This document shows, piece after piece, positions 45,661 through 56,022 of a DNA stretch of 64,000 nucleotides (its first letter is position 1; every line of letters begins with the position of its first letter). Source of the stretch: Coenobita brevimanus (Eukaryota; Arthropoda; Malacostraca; Decapoda; Coenobitidae). The stretch is from the NCBI GenBank assembly GCA_032717465.1, contig CM064632.1, forward strand, positions 29,726,023 to 29,790,022, written 5' to 3'. The translations under genes and the position numbers were made by a program. The notes beneath the pieces are model-generated. The model was given only the letters and a program-made list of their open reading frames with translations. It was not told the DNA's origin and did not search any database.

Positions 45661-45664
<4 letters not shown>

Positions 45665-46488
45665 ACATAGCCTATGATTTTATCATCCTTTGTATAATTT
45701 TAACGTACAGTATGCTGCATGTTTGATCACAATCCGCCTCGTGGCTTCCATAGTGACCAAGCTTCCGTGTTCTACCTCACTCCCCCCTTCTCCTCCCTTA
45801 TAGTAGAGTAAGTCGTTCTTTCTGTTTTTCAGAGCAGGAGTGTCAACTCTTTGTCCCCTATGGCTTCATTTGCGCGTCCTTCTTACAAGTTGTATCAAGC
45901 TCTGCCGGCCCCTATATAATGAGCTCAGTCTCTGCATTAATTGTCACTTAGATCTACTCCTCATTTTGTTCACATCTCTGTCCTCCCCTGTACAGTTGTT
46001 ATTATTTTTGTGAGTACTTAGGAAGTCTCCAACCATCTAGCTGCTGTGTAATTTGAGTATAGGTGTTGTTACATTTTTTTTTTGTACTGTGTAGCATAAG
46101 GTGCTGATTCGAATGCCTGGTGAGGTTTTTGAGATTCATGTGGAGTTTTGATGTCAGCCATTATTAATAATATTTTGTATCTGTAATAATATATCTTGCA
46201 TTAACTGAGCATTATCCGGTTTTCTCATTTTATCAGGGCTGACTTAGATAAATTTACTTTTGCTAATTTCTTTTTTATAAAGGCTATTGCAGTTAACCAT
46301 ATATTTAACCTGTTTTTTGCCATTACATTATCCTTATGAGTCCTGAATGTTTAGTTGTTAGTTTGAGCATTAAACTTTAACTTGTAATTTTACCTAACTC
46401 TTTTGTTTTGAACCTGGAACTTTGCGGGACAGTAGTGATTTTAGTATTCTCACTTGAAGTGTTCATTATCTCTCTCTGTTCCGTAACA
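45661..46488 (+). repeat. G2 5' LTR (828 bp)
   Basis: This is a direct repeat of 51198-52027. It has a TATA box (45913-45920) about 750 bp after an (ATCT)n/(AT)n array is excluded from the element. Differences from the 3' LTR are scattered substitutions, for example in the first 60 bp TTATCATCC against TCATCATCC. Confidence 0.95.
45913..45920 (+). promoter_or_regulatory. TATA box candidate in the G2 5' LTR
   Basis: TATATAAT follows a GC-rich GCCGGCCCC. The arthropod-like initiator candidate GTCACTT lies about 30 bases downstream at 45943-45949. The same arrangement is kept in the 3' LTR at 51450. This would mark the start of the R region. Confidence 0.5.
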
Positions 46489-46494
46489 TAAATT

Positions 46495-46504
46495 TGGCGA
46501 CCTC
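46495..46504 (+). promoter_or_regulatory. G2 primer-binding-site candidate TGGCGACCTC
   Basis: It lies six bases after the 5' LTR and has the same ten bases as the G1 site, which suggests both lineages use the same tRNA primer. The tRNA is not identified. Confidence 0.6.
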
Positions 46505-46569
46505 TTATCAGGATATTCAGGATATTATCATAAGGATATTGCTTGATATTTTGTGACTGTGATTTATTC

Positions 46570-47628
46570 ATGATGTCTACTATTACTACGCTTGATGAAG
46601 CCAAAGATTTTTTGTCAAATGTTCAAACAGTGTGTGATGTAGAAAACAGAACAAAGAATGAACTTAAGCTTGTTGCTCAACAATTGGGAATTGCTGTTCA
46701 CTCTCATCATTCTAAAGATCAAATTGTTGGCATGATTAATAAAATCTTGTTTGATGTAACTCCTCCAGATGAGCAAACGCAGATTGAAATAGCTAAGTTA
46801 CAGCTAGCCCTGCAGGAGGCTCGTGCTAAGGAGGCTGAGTTTCAGGCACGTTCTAAGGAGGCTGAGTCTCAGGCTCATATTCAGGAGGCACAAATTGAAC
46901 TTGCTAGGATTCAGGCAGACCATGACTATCGCATGAAACAAGGTGGAACTGGATCATCTAGCTCTGATGATTTTGATGTAGCTAAAAATGTTAAACTTGT
47001 CCCTCCTTTTAATGAACCTGATTTAACAAAGTACTTTCAGTTGTTTGAGAGGGTAGCTACAGGTTTTAATTGGCCCCAAAAGTATTGGCCAGTACTCCTT
47101 CAAACTGTTCTCACCGGTAAAGCTCAAGTAACTTATGCATCTTTGCCTCAGGATCAATCTGATAATTATGATGTAGTTAAGAGCTTGATTCTTAAGGCCT
47201 ATGAGCTTGTTCCTGAAGCCTATAGAGTAAAATTTAGGACAACTTATAAGCAAGATAAGCAATCCCATGTTGAGTATGCAAAAATCAAAGAAGATCTGTT
47301 AGAGCAGTGGTTAAATTCTAAGAATGTAAATTCTGATTTTGATAAATTTAAGCAGATGATTTTGCTGGAGGATTTCAAAAGGTGTATTAATAAAGATGTG
47401 AGCCTATATCTTGATGAAAAAAGAATAGATAATTTGTGTGATGCTGCAGTTTTAGCTGATGAATATGTTCTCACTCACAAGAGTTATTCTAAAGAAAAAA
47501 GGAAAGCTGAGAGTAAGTACGTTGCCTCTACTCAGAGTACAGGTAACAGGAAAGAGAATAAAGATGATATTTCTCAGGAAGTAAATACCAGCTCCACCTC
47601 TAGATTTCAGAAATGTAAATGTACTTAA
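46570..47628 (+). CDS. gag: G2 gag polyprotein
   Basis: This is the retrotransposon capsid protein. The frame is open slightly upstream, but the first real ATG pair is at 46570 and 46573, so the product begins MMSTITTLDEAKDF. Early residues resemble a SAP-like or helical N-terminus (NELKLVAQQLGIAV). Residues about 75-125 form an Ala/Gln/Glu-rich coiled coil made of repeated KEAE-type units. The capsid-like region follows (LVPPFNEPDLTKYFQLFERVA). The C-terminus enters a CCHC zinc knuckle, but its X2 position is a TAA stop (47626-47628). The rest of the knuckle, C-x4-H-x4-C, continues in frame after the stop, so the TAA is probably a mutation. Confidence 0.87.
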   Translation: MMSTITTLDEAKDFLSNVQTVCDVENRTKNELKLVAQQLGIAVHSHHSKDQIVGMINKILFDVTPPDEQTQIEIAKLQLALQEARAKEAEFQARSKEAESQAHIQEAQIELARIQADHDYRMKQGGTGSSSSDDFDVAKNVKLVPPFNEPDLTKYFQLFERVATGFNWPQKYWPVLLQTVLTGKAQVTYASLPQDQSDNYDVVKSLILKAYELVPEAYRVKFRTTYKQDKQSHVEYAKIKEDLLEQWLNSKNVNSDFDKFKQMILLEDFKRCINKDVSLYLDEKRIDNLCDAAVLADEYVLTHKSYSKEKRKAESKYVASTQSTGNRKENKDDISQEVNTSSTSRFQKCKCT

Positions 47629-49101
47629 TGTAGTAAGCTTGGTCATACTACAGAGAAATGTTTCAGGAGACAGCGTGATGTGAACAAAAAGGAGTCTTTA
47701 AATATTCAGTCAATTGGTCTAGTGTCCACCCTTGAGAGTTCCCAGAATTCTTTAACCGATTTAACTGAACCTGCTTTGAGGGGTAAATTAAATTCTCATG
47801 ATGAAGCTCCTCTTTTGAGCAGTAACGTGGGTGACACTCTCAAGAGTTCATGTGCTAATTTCCTGTCAGATGGTTTTGTCAGTCCTCTGGACAGTAATAA
47901 CAGGAAATCAGTTAAAATATATCGTGATACAGGTGCTTGCCAATCCCTTATGCTGACCAGTGTTCTAGGCTCTAATGTTAATTCCTCTGATGAAACTGTA
48001 ATCTTACAAGGTGTAGGGAATAATTACTTCTCTGTCCCTCTGTGCAGAGTGAATTTAGAGTCTGGTTTTGTTAATGGTTCCGTTATGGTTGGGTTGGTTG
48101 AGACACTCCCAATGTCAGGTGTAACTTTCTTACTTGGAAATGATATTGGTGGAAGTCAAGTGTGTCCAGCTTCTCAGTTGTCTAGTGAGCCAGTGGCTGC
48201 ATCCCAGAATTGTGATGTCCCTGATGTGTTCCCTGCATGTGCTGTCACTAGGGCTAAGTCTAAAGTTACTGGTGACTTAGAGGATAATGATGATGATGAT
48301 GTTATCCTAGCTGACACTTTTCTTGCTAATTTGGACCACTCACCAGATGAGGCAGTACCCCGTAGTGTTGATAATTTGTCTCGTCAAGAGTTGGTTGAGT
48401 TGCAGGTTGCTGACCCTGAGTTGAAAGGTTTAGCTAACTCTGCTTGCAGTGAGGATGAGTCAGCTAGTGCTTCTACTTGTTTTTATTATATAAAGTCAGG
48501 AGTACTTTTGAGGAAGTGGAGAACCCCAACAGCATCAGCCGACTGTGAATGGGAGGTTGTACATCAAATTGTCATCCCTCGTGTTTGTAGGCAGGATATC
48601 ATTAGAGTGGCTCAAGATTCCAGTTTGGCAGGACACCTTGGAGTGAGGAAGACTGTGGCACGCATTTTGAAACACTTCTACTGGCCAGGTATCTTCAGAG
48701 ATGTTTCCTGGTATTGTAAGTCTTGTCACACCTGTCAAGTTGTGGGGAAGTGTAATCAGACCGAAAAGGTTGCACCTCTAGTTCCCATTCCTCCTTTTGA
48801 GGCGCCATTCACCCGTGTGTTGGTGGATATTGTGGACCATCTTCCTAAGACTTCTTCAGGATTTTCTTGTGTGTTGACCCTGATTGATATGGCTACTCGT
48901 TATCCTGAAGCTATTCCACTTAGAAATATCACAGCAAAGAACGTGGTTAAGGAAATGCTAGGGTTCTTCACAAAGTTTGGTCTGCCCAAGGAGGTACAGT
49001 CAGAACGGGGAAGTAATTTCATGTCAAATGTTTTCAAGCAGTCTCTGAAAGAGTTGGGCATCACCCAGATCACGTCTTCAGCTTACCATCCCCAGAACTA
49101 A
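47629..49101 (+). pseudogene. pol: G2 zinc knuckle remainder, protease and integrase core
   Basis: This is the same frame as gag. It opens with the second half of the zinc knuckle (CSKLGHTTEKC), then a linker, then protease with YRDTGACQSLML (intact D-T-G) and TFLLGNDIGG. The integrase zinc domain reads RVAQDSSLAGHLG and CKSCHTCQ; Gln replaces the usual first His. The core has VLVDIVDHLPK (first Asp) and VQSERGSNFMS, where Glu replaces the second catalytic Asp. An in-frame TAA at 49099-49101 interrupts the PQ(S)NGALE block before the catalytic Glu. Integrase lies ahead of RT, as in G1. Confidence 0.9.
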
Positions 49102-49856
49102 GGAGCGTTGGAGAGTTATCATCAAACACTCAAATCGATGCTCAAGAAATACTGTTTGGAACATCAGAAAGACTGGGATAAAGGTCTTCCATTTGTTGTA
49201 TTTGCCGCAAGAGAATCTCCAAATGAATCACTGGGCTTCTCACCCTTTGAACTACTGTTTGGCCATGAAGTAAGAGGACCCCTTAAGCTACTCAAGGAAT
49301 GCTGGCTGTCGGAGGAAGATGACGTCAACCTGCTGGAGTATATGAGGAAATTCAAAGAACGGCTGTCCACTGCTTTACAGCTGGCGAGAGAGAATGTAGG
49401 AGCTGCTCAGGAGAAGATGAAGACTTGGTATGATAAGAAGTCCAGGTTACGCCACTTTCAGCCAGGAGATCAGGTTTTGATTCTGCTACCAGTGCATGGG
49501 CAACCTCTTCAAGCCAAGTTTAGTGGTCCTTATTTCGTGGAGAAGAAACTCAGTGATGTCAACTATGTATCGCCACACCAGATCGTAGAAAGAACAAACA
49601 ACTTTGTCACATCAACATGCTAAAGTTATATCACAGGCGGAACGAAAATAACCCAGTCTGCACTGTAGCTGTTCCACCCGATTCTGCAAGTGAAGTTCTC
49701 CCATGCAGCATGAGCCAGAGTGATAGTTTGGGGAAGAATCCTGATATCATGAATGATCTCCAGACTAAGCTTTCTCATCTAGCCCCCGAGGAAAGGCATT
49801 ACTGCAGGAGTACCCGCAAGTGTTCCGTGCTACTCCAGGAAGAACCACTGTGTTGA
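49102..49856 (+). pseudogene. pol: G2 integrase C-terminal region and linker to RT
   Basis: After the TAA the same frame holds the catalytic Glu (GALESYHQ), FSPFELLFGHEVRGPL, QPGDQVLILLP and FSGPYFVEKKLSD. A frameshift near 49575 moves the end of integrase (LCHINMLKLYHRR) to the 49617-49856 frame. That frame runs through an acidic, Ser-rich linker and is left by a second frameshift near 49790, where LLQEYPQVF is recovered in the RT frame. Confidence 0.85.
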
Positions 49857-51136
49857 TGCATGATGTCGATGTTGGAGACGCAAAGCCAATTAAACTGCCT
49901 CCTTACCCAGTGAACCCAGTGAAAGTTCCTCTCATCCAGGAGCTTGGCTACCTGTTGGACCACAAGATGATTGAGCCCTGTCAGAGCGAGTGGAATTCTT
50001 CTGTCACTCTAGTCCCTAAGCCAGGTGGGTCACAGCGGCTTTGCATCGACTACAGACGTGTTAATCAGATAACCAAAACAGACACTTACCCTCTCCCTCG
50101 CGTGGAAGATTGCATAGATAAGATCGGAAAGGCTAGGTACATAAGTAAGTTTGATTTGTTAAAGAGATACTGGCAAGTACCTATGACTGAACGTGCTATG
50201 GAGATCTCATGTTTTGTAACACTAGGAAAGACTTTTGCATGTTGTGTAATGCCATATGGTATGAAGAATGCACCAGCCACTTTTCAGAAACTCATGAATG
50301 TTGTAACAGAGGGTTTGGCAGGGTGTGTTGTTTATATTGATGATGTATTAATCTTCAGTGACAACTGGAAAGATCACCTATGCCATGTCAGTAAATTTCT
50401 TGAGCGTTTGGTTCAGGCTAATCTTGTAGCTAATTTATCAAAGTGTGCGTTTGGTCAAGCTAAAGTTCAGTACCTTGGGTACGTAATTGGTGATGGACAC
50501 GTTGCACCAGCAGCAGCTAAGGTTCAGGTTATAAGTGATCTTCCCAGACCTAAAAGTAGGAAAGAGCTACAAAGATTTTTGGGAATGGTAGGTTATTACA
50601 GGAGATTTGTTCTTAACTTTTCAATTCTTGTATCACCACTTACAGACCTACTGAAAAAGGGAGTTAAATTTGTCTGGACCGATAACTGTGAATCCTCTTT
50701 GAGCAAACTTAAAGCTATCCTATTAAGTCAGCCAGTGCTCGCTACTCCAAATTTTGCTAAGCCTTTTAAGATGGCTGTTGACCCAAGTGATACTGGAGCT
50801 GGGGCTGTTTTGCTGCAAGAGGATGATCAGGGTATTGAACACCCTGTATCTTATTACAGTAAGAAGTTCACTCCACCTCAAAAGAACTACTCAACTATTG
50901 AGAAAGAGCTTTTGGCCTTGATTTTGGGTTTACAGCATTTTTCATTTTATTTGTGTTCTGGTTTTGATCCCATAGTCATTTATACCGATCATAACCCACT
51001 GAAATTCCTTAGTAAGTTTAAAGATAAAAATCAGAGATTGACAAGATGGAGTCTGCTTCTTCAGGAGTATTCATTAGACATACAGCATGTCAAGGGGAAA
51101 GAAAATGTTATTGCAGATTGCTTATCTACACTTTAG
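49820..51136 (+). pseudogene. pol: G2 reverse transcriptase and RNase H
   Basis: This 438-codon open frame is the cleanest part of G2. RT covers about 25-235: WNSSVTLVPKPGGSQRLCIDY, motif A SKFDLLKRYWQVPM (Asp 112 kept), VMPYGMKNAPATFQ and YIDD at 172-175. The connection has LQRFLGMVGYYRRFV. RNase H covers about 310-438 with AVDPSDTGAGAVLLQ, IEKELLAL, YTDHNPL and finally HVKGKENVIADCLSTL before the stop. All three RNase H acidic residues are visible. The frame is entered by frameshift, so the first ATG is not a native start. RT chemistry residues look intact although upstream lesions make the copy non-autonomous. Confidence 0.92.
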
Positions 51137-51197
51137 ACAGATTGTTTTAGAGTAATAAGAAAATTCGTTTGTAAATTTCTTTTTTTTTGTGGGGAGG

Positions 51198-52027
51198 TGT
51201 TACATAGCCTATGATTTCATCATCCTTTGTATAATTCTGATGTACAGTATGCTGCATGTTTGATCACAATTCGCCTCGTGGCTTCCATAGTGACCAAGCT
51301 TCCGTGTTCTACCTCACTTCCCCCTTCTCCTCCCGTATAGTAGAGTAAGTCGTTCTTTCTGTTGTTCAGATCAGGAGTGTCAACTCTTTGTCCCCTATGG
51401 CTTCACTTGCGCGTCCTTCTTACAAGTTGTATCAAGCTCTGCCAGCCCCTATATAATGAGCTCAGTCTCTGCATTAATTGCCACTTAGATCTACTCCTCA
51501 TTCTGTTCATATCTCTGTCCTCCCTTGTACAGTTGTTATTATTTTTGTGAGTTCTCAGGAAGTCTCCAACCATCTAGCTGTTGTGTAATTTGAGTATAGG
51601 TGTTGTTACATTTTTTTTCTTGTACTGTGTAGCTTAAGGTGCTGATTCGAATGCCTGGTGAGGTTTTTGAGATTCATGTGGAGTTTTGATGTCAGCCATT
51701 ATTAATAATATTTTGTATCTGTAATAATATATCTTGCATTAACTGAGCATTATCCGGTTTTCTCATTTTATCAGGGTTGACTTAAATAAATTTACTCTTT
51801 GCTAATTTCGTGTTAATAGAGGCTATTGCAGTTAACCATATATTTAACCCGTTTTTTGCCATTACATTATCCTTATGAGTCCTGAATGTTTAGTTGTTAG
51901 TTTGAGCATTAAACTTTAACTTGTAATTTTACCTAACTCTTTTGTTTTGAACCTGGAACTTTGCGGGACAGTAGTGATTTTAGTATTCTCACTTGAAGTG
52001 TTCATTATCTCTCTTTGTTCCGTAACA
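51198..52027 (+). repeat. G2 3' LTR (830 bp)
   Basis: This is the second LTR. It is preceded immediately by the purine tract GTGGGGAGG at 51189-51197, a good polypurine-tract candidate for plus-strand priming. AATAAA at 51785-51790 is a possible polyadenylation signal; the 5' LTR has AGATAAA at the matching place. Confidence 0.95.
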
Positions 52028-52100
52028 ATATATATATATATGTAAAGAGATGCATAAGAAAGCAGTAAGGAAAAATTACTTGGAAGCCTCCTCAAGTAGC

Positions 52101-52105
<5 letters not shown>

Positions 52106-52148
<43 letters not shown>
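52106..52148. repeat. (CA)n microsatellite
   Basis: Possible tail of the adjacent minus-strand tRNA-like repeat. Confidence 0.93.
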
Positions 52149-52149
<1 letters not shown>

Positions 52150-52150
<1 letters not shown>

Positions 52151-52285
52151 CATATCAGGTCCACTACGGGATCGAATCTACTCGTTGATGGGAGAGTTGT
52201 AGCCGAAATTTACCGTTCCCGTCTCCCATAACGGATTCGAACCTTTGCCCATACGGCACCGTCCTCACCCCTTCACTCAGATGAT
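52150..52285 (-). mobile_element. Possible tRNA-derived SINE fragment with (TG)n tail
   Basis: The minus strand shows AGTGAAGGGGTGAGGACGGT (weak A box) and GGTTCGAATCC (B box, complement 52233-52243) in tRNA-like spacing. It ends about 90 bp later in a (TG)n run (52106-52148). The head is degenerate, so the call is tentative. Confidence 0.4.
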
Positions 52286-52369
52286 TGATTTTAATACACA
52301 CTAAACATAATTAAAATGGATCTAGGAACAAAAGGTGTCTAGATCCCTGTGCCTGGCTTTCGAAATTCT

Positions 52370-52592
52370 CCTTTTAACTTGGCGTATATTCTTCACGTAA
52401 CTTTCCTTAATTGCCATCTTTCCATCTTGAATGCTGAGTTGTAAAAATAGGTTAATAATAGGGTAGGATGCCTGTCACGAAGAAGTGCTGTGGTATTGGT
52501 GGAGAACTTTAATAATGCCTTTTATCTGTCACTGGTCAAAGCGAAATCAGCTACAAAAGGACGAAAATCTGGGTCATGTTAAAATGATAAAA
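52370..52592. mobile_element. MITE-B copy, opposite orientation
   Basis: CTTAATTGCCATCTTTCCAT, CTGTCACGAAGAAGTGCTG and GGACGAAAATCTGGGTCATG. It lies 340 bp after G2. Confidence 0.7.
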
Positions 52593-52714
52593 CGTAATCT
52601 TTGACCTGTTAAAGTTTTCGACCGATCACCCATTTTTTAATTTTTAGCATAATTTCGTATTGAGTTGCCAGAACTTTGAGGATCAGTTGTCGAAGAAGGG
52701 ATGGCTGACTATAT

Positions 52715-52717
<3 letters not shown>

Positions 52718-52765
<48 letters not shown>
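52718..52765. repeat. (GT)n microsatellite
   Basis: Uninterrupted. Confidence 0.96.
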
Positions 52766-52766
<1 letters not shown>

Positions 52767-53419
52767 CGACTATAGTTTACACAGTTCTTCATATCGCTTA
52801 ACGATTTCATTCAGCTTAGGTTTGGAAGCTGGTCGTGTGAGCGTAAACACCTGCACTGCCTAAAGCCCTTTTATCCCGAAGAAAATAATATTGCGTTGGC
52901 AAGAATGAAACTGTGGAAAAATTATGAAAAACCTCCAGAGTCTCACGGTAAATCGTTTAAAGGAGAGTTACTCATACGAATCGTTTTTTTTTTTTTTTTT
53001 TTTTTTTTACCATCTCCTGACAGGTTTATATTTTTTAGGATAGATTTTAGAACTGAATGGGGGGGGGTAGATGCAGCCTCAGCAGACCTTCAGTATAAGA
53101 TGCCTTTGAGTTAATTTCATGGGTAGTCGCAAGAATTAAGTAAAAAAGGTAAAAAATAAGAACTTCACCCGGATTTAGACTCTCAGAAACGTTTTATAAC
53201 TTCATATATTTATTTTCTGGCGAGTTAGCAAAGAGTAGGAGGTGTAAGGTGTCCGGATGCTGAGGAATTTAATCAACATAGTGAAGTGTTATAGAAAGCC
53301 AGAATGCCAGGGGAGAGGGCACTGAGAAAGCACCTTAATATTCATTCAAGCTGATTGATATTTTTTCTCATACTTACCGATTCAGGACGATTTTACCATT
53401 GGCTGTTAGAAGTGAAGGG
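52766..53419. other. No gene recognised
   Basis: T run at 52984-53008, otherwise AT-rich and unique-looking. Confidence 0.5.
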
Positions 53420-54250
53420 TTAGATACATCATCATCATCATCATCATCATCATCCGGACCTCCTTTCCCACCCAAGAGCAGGGTGAGGAGTAGCAATGTC
53501 AAGACAGCCCAAAATTGCCCAATCCAATGGGCCACGCTTCCATTCACTCATCATTCAAGCCCCCGGAATTCTGGCTCTATTGGTTACGCCAAAAACATTC
53601 ACCACGTTCTGTAGCTTCACATAATCGTATCCGACAGAGTCAGTCCAAACGCTGCCACGTTAAAAAGGGTGCCAAAAATCCCTGATCATGCACTTCTCCT
53701 CACAAAATTCATCCAGCCAGCTCGATCTCCTGTCAGTTCCCTAGCCTCACCGACTTCCAAACCTCTCTTCCTCACACATTCATCCACCATATCTCTCCCC
53801 CTTCTCGTTGGCCTACCTTGCCTCCTCCCTCCTTCGAATTCGCTCAGATATACCTTCTTCACCATTCTATTGTTATTCATTCTCTCCACATGACCATACC
53901 ATCTTAGTACACTCTCCTCAGTTCGTGTGTCCACCGACTTCCTCACTCCGCATCTTTCACGAATCACATTATTTCGTATCCTTTCCACCCTCTGTACTCC
54001 ACATACATTCCTCAACAGTCCCATCTTCACTGCACTTACTCTTGACTTTTCATTTTCATGCCACACCAGTCTCTAATCCATATATTAAAGTTGGTACTAA
54101 CATTCCTTCATGTAAGCCTCGTGCAGCTGCAACACTCAAGCCTGTTTTTTATCAAGGCCTTCATTGCACCAGCTACTTTTCTTCCTTGTGTCACTCTACT
54201 TTCAACTTCTTTTGCACATTTTCCTCTCTTTTCTGTCACTGTACCCAGGG
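53420..54250 (-). mobile_element. 3' fragment of a non-LTR retrotransposon with a GAT tail
   Basis: On the minus strand an RT C-terminal frame (53686-54066) is followed by about 240 bp of untranslated sequence and a (GAT)n tail (complement of the CAT run at 53428-53452). The element is 5'-truncated; no RT core motif is present. The GAT tail suggests an RTE-type or related clade. Confidence 0.7.
53686..54066 (-). pseudogene. Non-LTR RT C-terminal fragment (RWYGHVERM type)
   Basis: This 126-codon frame shows LRWYGHVERMNNNRMVKKVY, then GGRRQGRPTRRGRDMVDE, then RKRGLEVGEAREL and DRAGWMNFVRR. This succession (Trp-Tyr-Gly-His-Val-Glu-Arg, a GRGRP-like basic stretch and a final Arg-x-x-Trp) is the C-terminal signature of many invertebrate non-LTR polyproteins. 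The start is a GTG and not a native initiation site. No catalytic domain remains. Confidence 0.78.
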
Positions 54251-54446
54251 TTAGATACAACCTTCATTAACCCCTTCAGTCCAAGTACTTGTTTTGACAT
54301 TGGGTGAATCACTGTTCTAAATCCCAAGAGTTACTTTTTTTTTTTTTCGTTTTTAAGGAACTGATTTTTGTGAAATTATCTATTCACTTTCTTCACCTCT
54401 TTACAAATTAGGCACTTTTACACCAAGTTTTGAAAGCAGCATAAAT

Positions 54447-54610
54447 AAACTAAACTCTAAACATAACCCTAAACATAAATCTAAACATAACTCTCGGCAT
54501 AACTCTAAGTATAACTCTAAACATGACTCTACGCATAGCTAGTATAACTTTAAATATAATTAAGCACAGATCTAATCATAACTCTAAGCATAAATAAAAT
54601 CACAAAGCGT
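54447..54610. repeat. Degenerate 12-bp tandem repeat (CTAAACATAACT)
   Basis: Some 12 units with substitutions. It resembles CTAAACAT-type satellite, not the arthropod telomere TTAGG. Confidence 0.8.
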
Positions 54611-54877
54611 AAATCCAAACTCAACTGAAATCTGTCTTCCAAATTAGCAAATTTTTAGTGCAACCTCTCCACTGGGATGGCTTTATTCTCCATTATAATG
54701 TCTTCTTTTAGCCAATCAGATACGCGAAGTCTATTTTTATTTATTTTTATTTTTTTTGTCCGTTTTCCTTAAGATGATACGTTAGCTAAAATTAAATAAA
54801 TAAATAAATCAGGTGAATCGATAATATACAGTACATTATCACATACGGCACGTTCATTGAAGCAGTGTAGTTGACCA

Positions 54878-55099
54878 AGGCCCGTATTCTCGTCGGTTAA
54901 GGAAGCTCCCTAACACCTCTTCCTAAGCGATTTATTTTGTTTATTTCTCCCTACTATCCTCTCCTGTGTCATATTAATCATTAAAATGCCTCCATACTCA
55001 GCATAAGTAACATACGAATTGTGATAGTAACAAGCCGAATCTGAAAATAAATCGCTAAGGAAAAGGTGCTAGGGAGCTTCCTTAATAAACGTGAGTACC
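54878..55099. mobile_element. MITE-A copy (well preserved)
   Basis: The left arm GGCCCGTATTCTCGTCGG and GGAAGCTCCCTAACACCTCT is close to the family consensus. The right arm is AAATCGCTAAGGAAAAGGTG and then decays at the tip (AACGTGAGTACC). Confidence 0.85.
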
Positions 55100-55245
55100 A
55101 CCTAAGTGATGTCTTCTCTGCGCCGCGCTGGAGGCAGAACAGCATTTTTAGGATATATCTATTTTTAATTCAGATGTCAAGGGAGGTCCTAAAATGCAGC
55201 ATACGACAGACATAGACCAAATTTAGACAGAATTTAGAGTACAGA

Positions 55246-55573
55246 GGGGGAGGCGGTGGCTCAATCGGTAGAGAGTTGGCCTGCAGTCCTGACGGACCCG
55301 GGTTCAAATCCCGCTGAGGCAGGGAACAGTTTAAGGATTTGAATTTCAGAAAAATCAGACTTTACTGATCTACCAGAAGGCCCGCCGACATGTCTTAAAA
55401 ATACCCCCGCTAATACCAATACACCAGTCCTGTATGAGACAGCCCTAGCATGTATTCAGTATGGACGGTGGGTGTTAGCGCCGAAGTGGTGACATGTAGA
55501 GGTGTGCGGTACGTAGGAGGACTACTGGGCCTTGAAAGCAGGCTGTGAAGCCTATGCCCAGAGTCGGTCACAT

Positions 55574-55577
<4 letters not shown>
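55246..55577 (+). mobile_element. SINE-S copy 3, tRNA-derived
   Basis: The head holds an A box TGGCTCAATCGG at 55257-55268 and a B box GGTTCAAATCC at 55301-55311, about 33 bp apart. The body has TGATCTACCAGAAGGCCCGC, CAGTCCTGTATGAGACAGCC, GGTGTTAGCGCCGAAGTGG and a terminal GCCCAGAGTCGG, followed by an (AT)n array. A degenerate cloverleaf is suggested, but it is not a functional tRNA gene. Confidence 0.85.

Positions 55578-55628
<51 letters not shown>
55577..55628. repeat. (AT)n microsatellite after SINE-S copy 3
   Basis: Starts directly after the SINE body, so it may have grown from the SINE tail. Confidence 0.93.
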
Positions 55629-55631
<3 letters not shown>

Positions 55632-55841
55632 AATCCGGACATCAGTAAGGGATTTATTGGCTTTATACTGCTGTCTCCGTGTAGTAAATCACCTACTATA
55701 TCAGATTACTTTCTGTGGACGATTTTTTTTCAGCATCGAATTGACTTTGGTGTGGTTAGATAAGTCCTTCATAAATCCTTCCAATACGATGACCTATTTT
55801 CATGTATAGTTTTTCTTATATCCAGACGAATTCAGTTCTAC

Positions 55842-56022
55842 CTGGAGGGATTACATTTCTAATTGGAGGGGTTACATTTCTAACTGGGGGCATTACATTT
55901 CTAACTGGAGGGATTACATTTCTAACTGGAGGGATTACATTTCTAACTATAGAGATTACATTTCCAACTGGATGGATTGCATTTCTAACTGAGGGATTAC
56001 ACTTTTAACTGGAGAGGTTACT
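55842..56022. repeat. Minisatellite, unit 21 bp (GGAGGGATTACATTTCTAACT)
   Basis: Nine imperfect units in a row. The matching plus-strand frame (repeated GGITFLT) is repeat translation. Confidence 0.9.

Larger units (their letters stand above)
45661..52027 (+). mobile_element. G2: second Gmr1-type Ty3/Gypsy retrotransposon
   Basis: This plus-strand element of 6367 bp has LTRs at 45661-46488 and 51198-52027, both TGTTACATAG to CCGTAACA. It lies inside an (AT)n tract. The left flank is ATAT and the right flank is ATAT, so the target duplication cannot be measured. The order is gag, protease, integrase, RT, RNase H, the same unusual order as G1, but the sequences and LTRs are clearly different. 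The coding frame has two in-frame TAA stops and two frameshifts, and integrase has substituted key residues. LTRs differ at a few percent of sites by eye. Confidence 0.95.

Noticed and set aside
54447..54610. Interstitial telomere repeat
   Set aside because: Units are CTAAACATAACT-like and degenerate; the arthropod telomere unit TTAGG is not tandemly present.
55251..55325. Possible functional tRNA gene
   Set aside because: A and B boxes exist, but stems do not pair as a cloverleaf and the same head recurs with a conserved 3' body, so it is a SINE.
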